NCBI GenBank assembly: GCA_003529325.1
Contig: DPVW01000347.1
Coordinates: forward strand, 1-5,827
Source: Candidatus Latescibacterota bacterium
GTDB lineage: Bacteria > Latescibacterota > UBA2968 > UBA8231
Direction of reading: 5' to 3'
Length of the DNA stretch: 5,827 bases
In this document: positions 5,676 to 5,827 of the stretch, one piece after another
How the letters are laid out: every line of letters starts with the position of its first letter
How positions within the stretch are numbered: the stretch's first letter is position 1
Translations under genes and position numbers: made by a program
The notes under the pieces: model-generated
Told to the model about the DNA's origin: nothing
Databases searched by the model: none
Seen by the model: only the letters and a program-made list of their open reading frames with translations

Positions 5676-5827
5676 TGAACTTTATCGCCGACATACATCT
5701 GCACTCACGCTGGTCGCGGGCTACCAGCCGTGAGCTGACGCCGGAAAATCTGCACAAGTGGTCGATGTGTAAGGGAATCTCGGTCGTTGGGTCCGAGGAT
5801 CTGCTGCCGCACATCTTTGCCGTCGAG
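5675..5827 (+). CDS. PHP-domain protein, endonuclease Q-like (N-terminal 51 residues, 3' end outside window)
   Basis: From the ATG at 5675 the frame reads MNFIADIHLHSRWSRATSRE, then LTPENLHKWSMCKGISVVGS and onward to the window edge. The D-x-H-x-H metal-binding motif (DIHLH, residues 6-10), the SRATS-like segment and the ENLxKWxxxKGIxVVG stretch match the start of bacterial/archaeal EndoQ-type PHP proteins, which relate to nucleases cutting DNA 5' of deaminated bases. In those relatives the next motif is GTGDFTHP-like; here it reads GSEDLLPH, so the second metal site is altered or the gene is rearranged just there. No Shine-Dalgarno sequence is seen before the ATG; a short leader from the promoter at 5616-5644 is proposed. 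With only 51 residues visible, exact function within the PHP superfamily is uncertain. Confidence 0.72.
   Translation, partial: MNFIADIHLHSRWSRATSRELTPENLHKWSMCKGISVVGSEDLLPHIFAVE

Noticed and set aside
1..5827. CRISPR array, tRNA, rRNA or insertion sequence
   Set aside because: I saw no regularly spaced repeats, no cloverleaf-like or rRNA-like sequence, and no transposase or terminal inverted repeats.

Overview
The window is high-GC bacterial chromosomal DNA with complete housekeeping-type genes and at least two decayed accessory loci. Lineage is not fixed by the sequence. A DUF6785/DUF6784-type membrane protein, an M3 oligoendopeptidase, an Asp-box (BNR) repeat protein and an EndoQ-like PHP gene fit environmental phyla such as Planctomycetota, Latescibacterota, Poribacteria or Armatimonadota, but this is only an impression from gene content.

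Layout, left to right. (1) 1-1367, plus: the C-terminal ~450 residues of a polytopic membrane protein of the DUF6785/DUF6784 family, cut by the window edge. (2) 1427-2076, minus: a graveyard. Read in transcription order (right to left), it holds the first ~28 codons of a type I restriction-modification hsdM, a possible last few codons of darT, a macro-domain darG-like gene broken by several deletions and frame changes, and the last ~60 codons of hsdR. All lie on one strand in a plausible operon order, as if an hsdM...darT-darG-hsdR defence locus of many kilobases had shrunk to about 650 bases. (3) 2077-2311: no recognisable gene. A two-block direct repeat (1404-1445 and 2295-2345) flanks the relic, and its right copy includes the 3' end of the next gene. 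(4) 2312-4111, minus: a complete M3B oligoendopeptidase F-type zinc peptidase starting at a GTG with a good ribosome binding site. A short unidentified reading frame overlaps its start by GTGA. (5) 4266-4615, plus: a vapC-like PIN toxin pseudogene with a one-base frameshift and no N-terminus. (6) 4623-5567, minus: a complete 314-residue Asp-box repeat protein without a signal peptide. (7) 5568-5674: a divergent intergenic region with a plausible plus-strand promoter whose -35/-10 spacer is filled by a perfect inverted repeat. (8) 5675-5827, plus: the N-terminus of a PHP/endonuclease Q-like protein, cut by the right edge.

The intact genes show no obvious shared pathway. The most informative signal is the debris: remains of a restriction-modification plus DarTG anti-phage locus and of a VapC toxin on either side of the peptidase gene, suggesting a spot where defence and toxin genes arrived and were lost by deletion. 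I found no convincing new system. Family matches are from memory of the families, not from a search.
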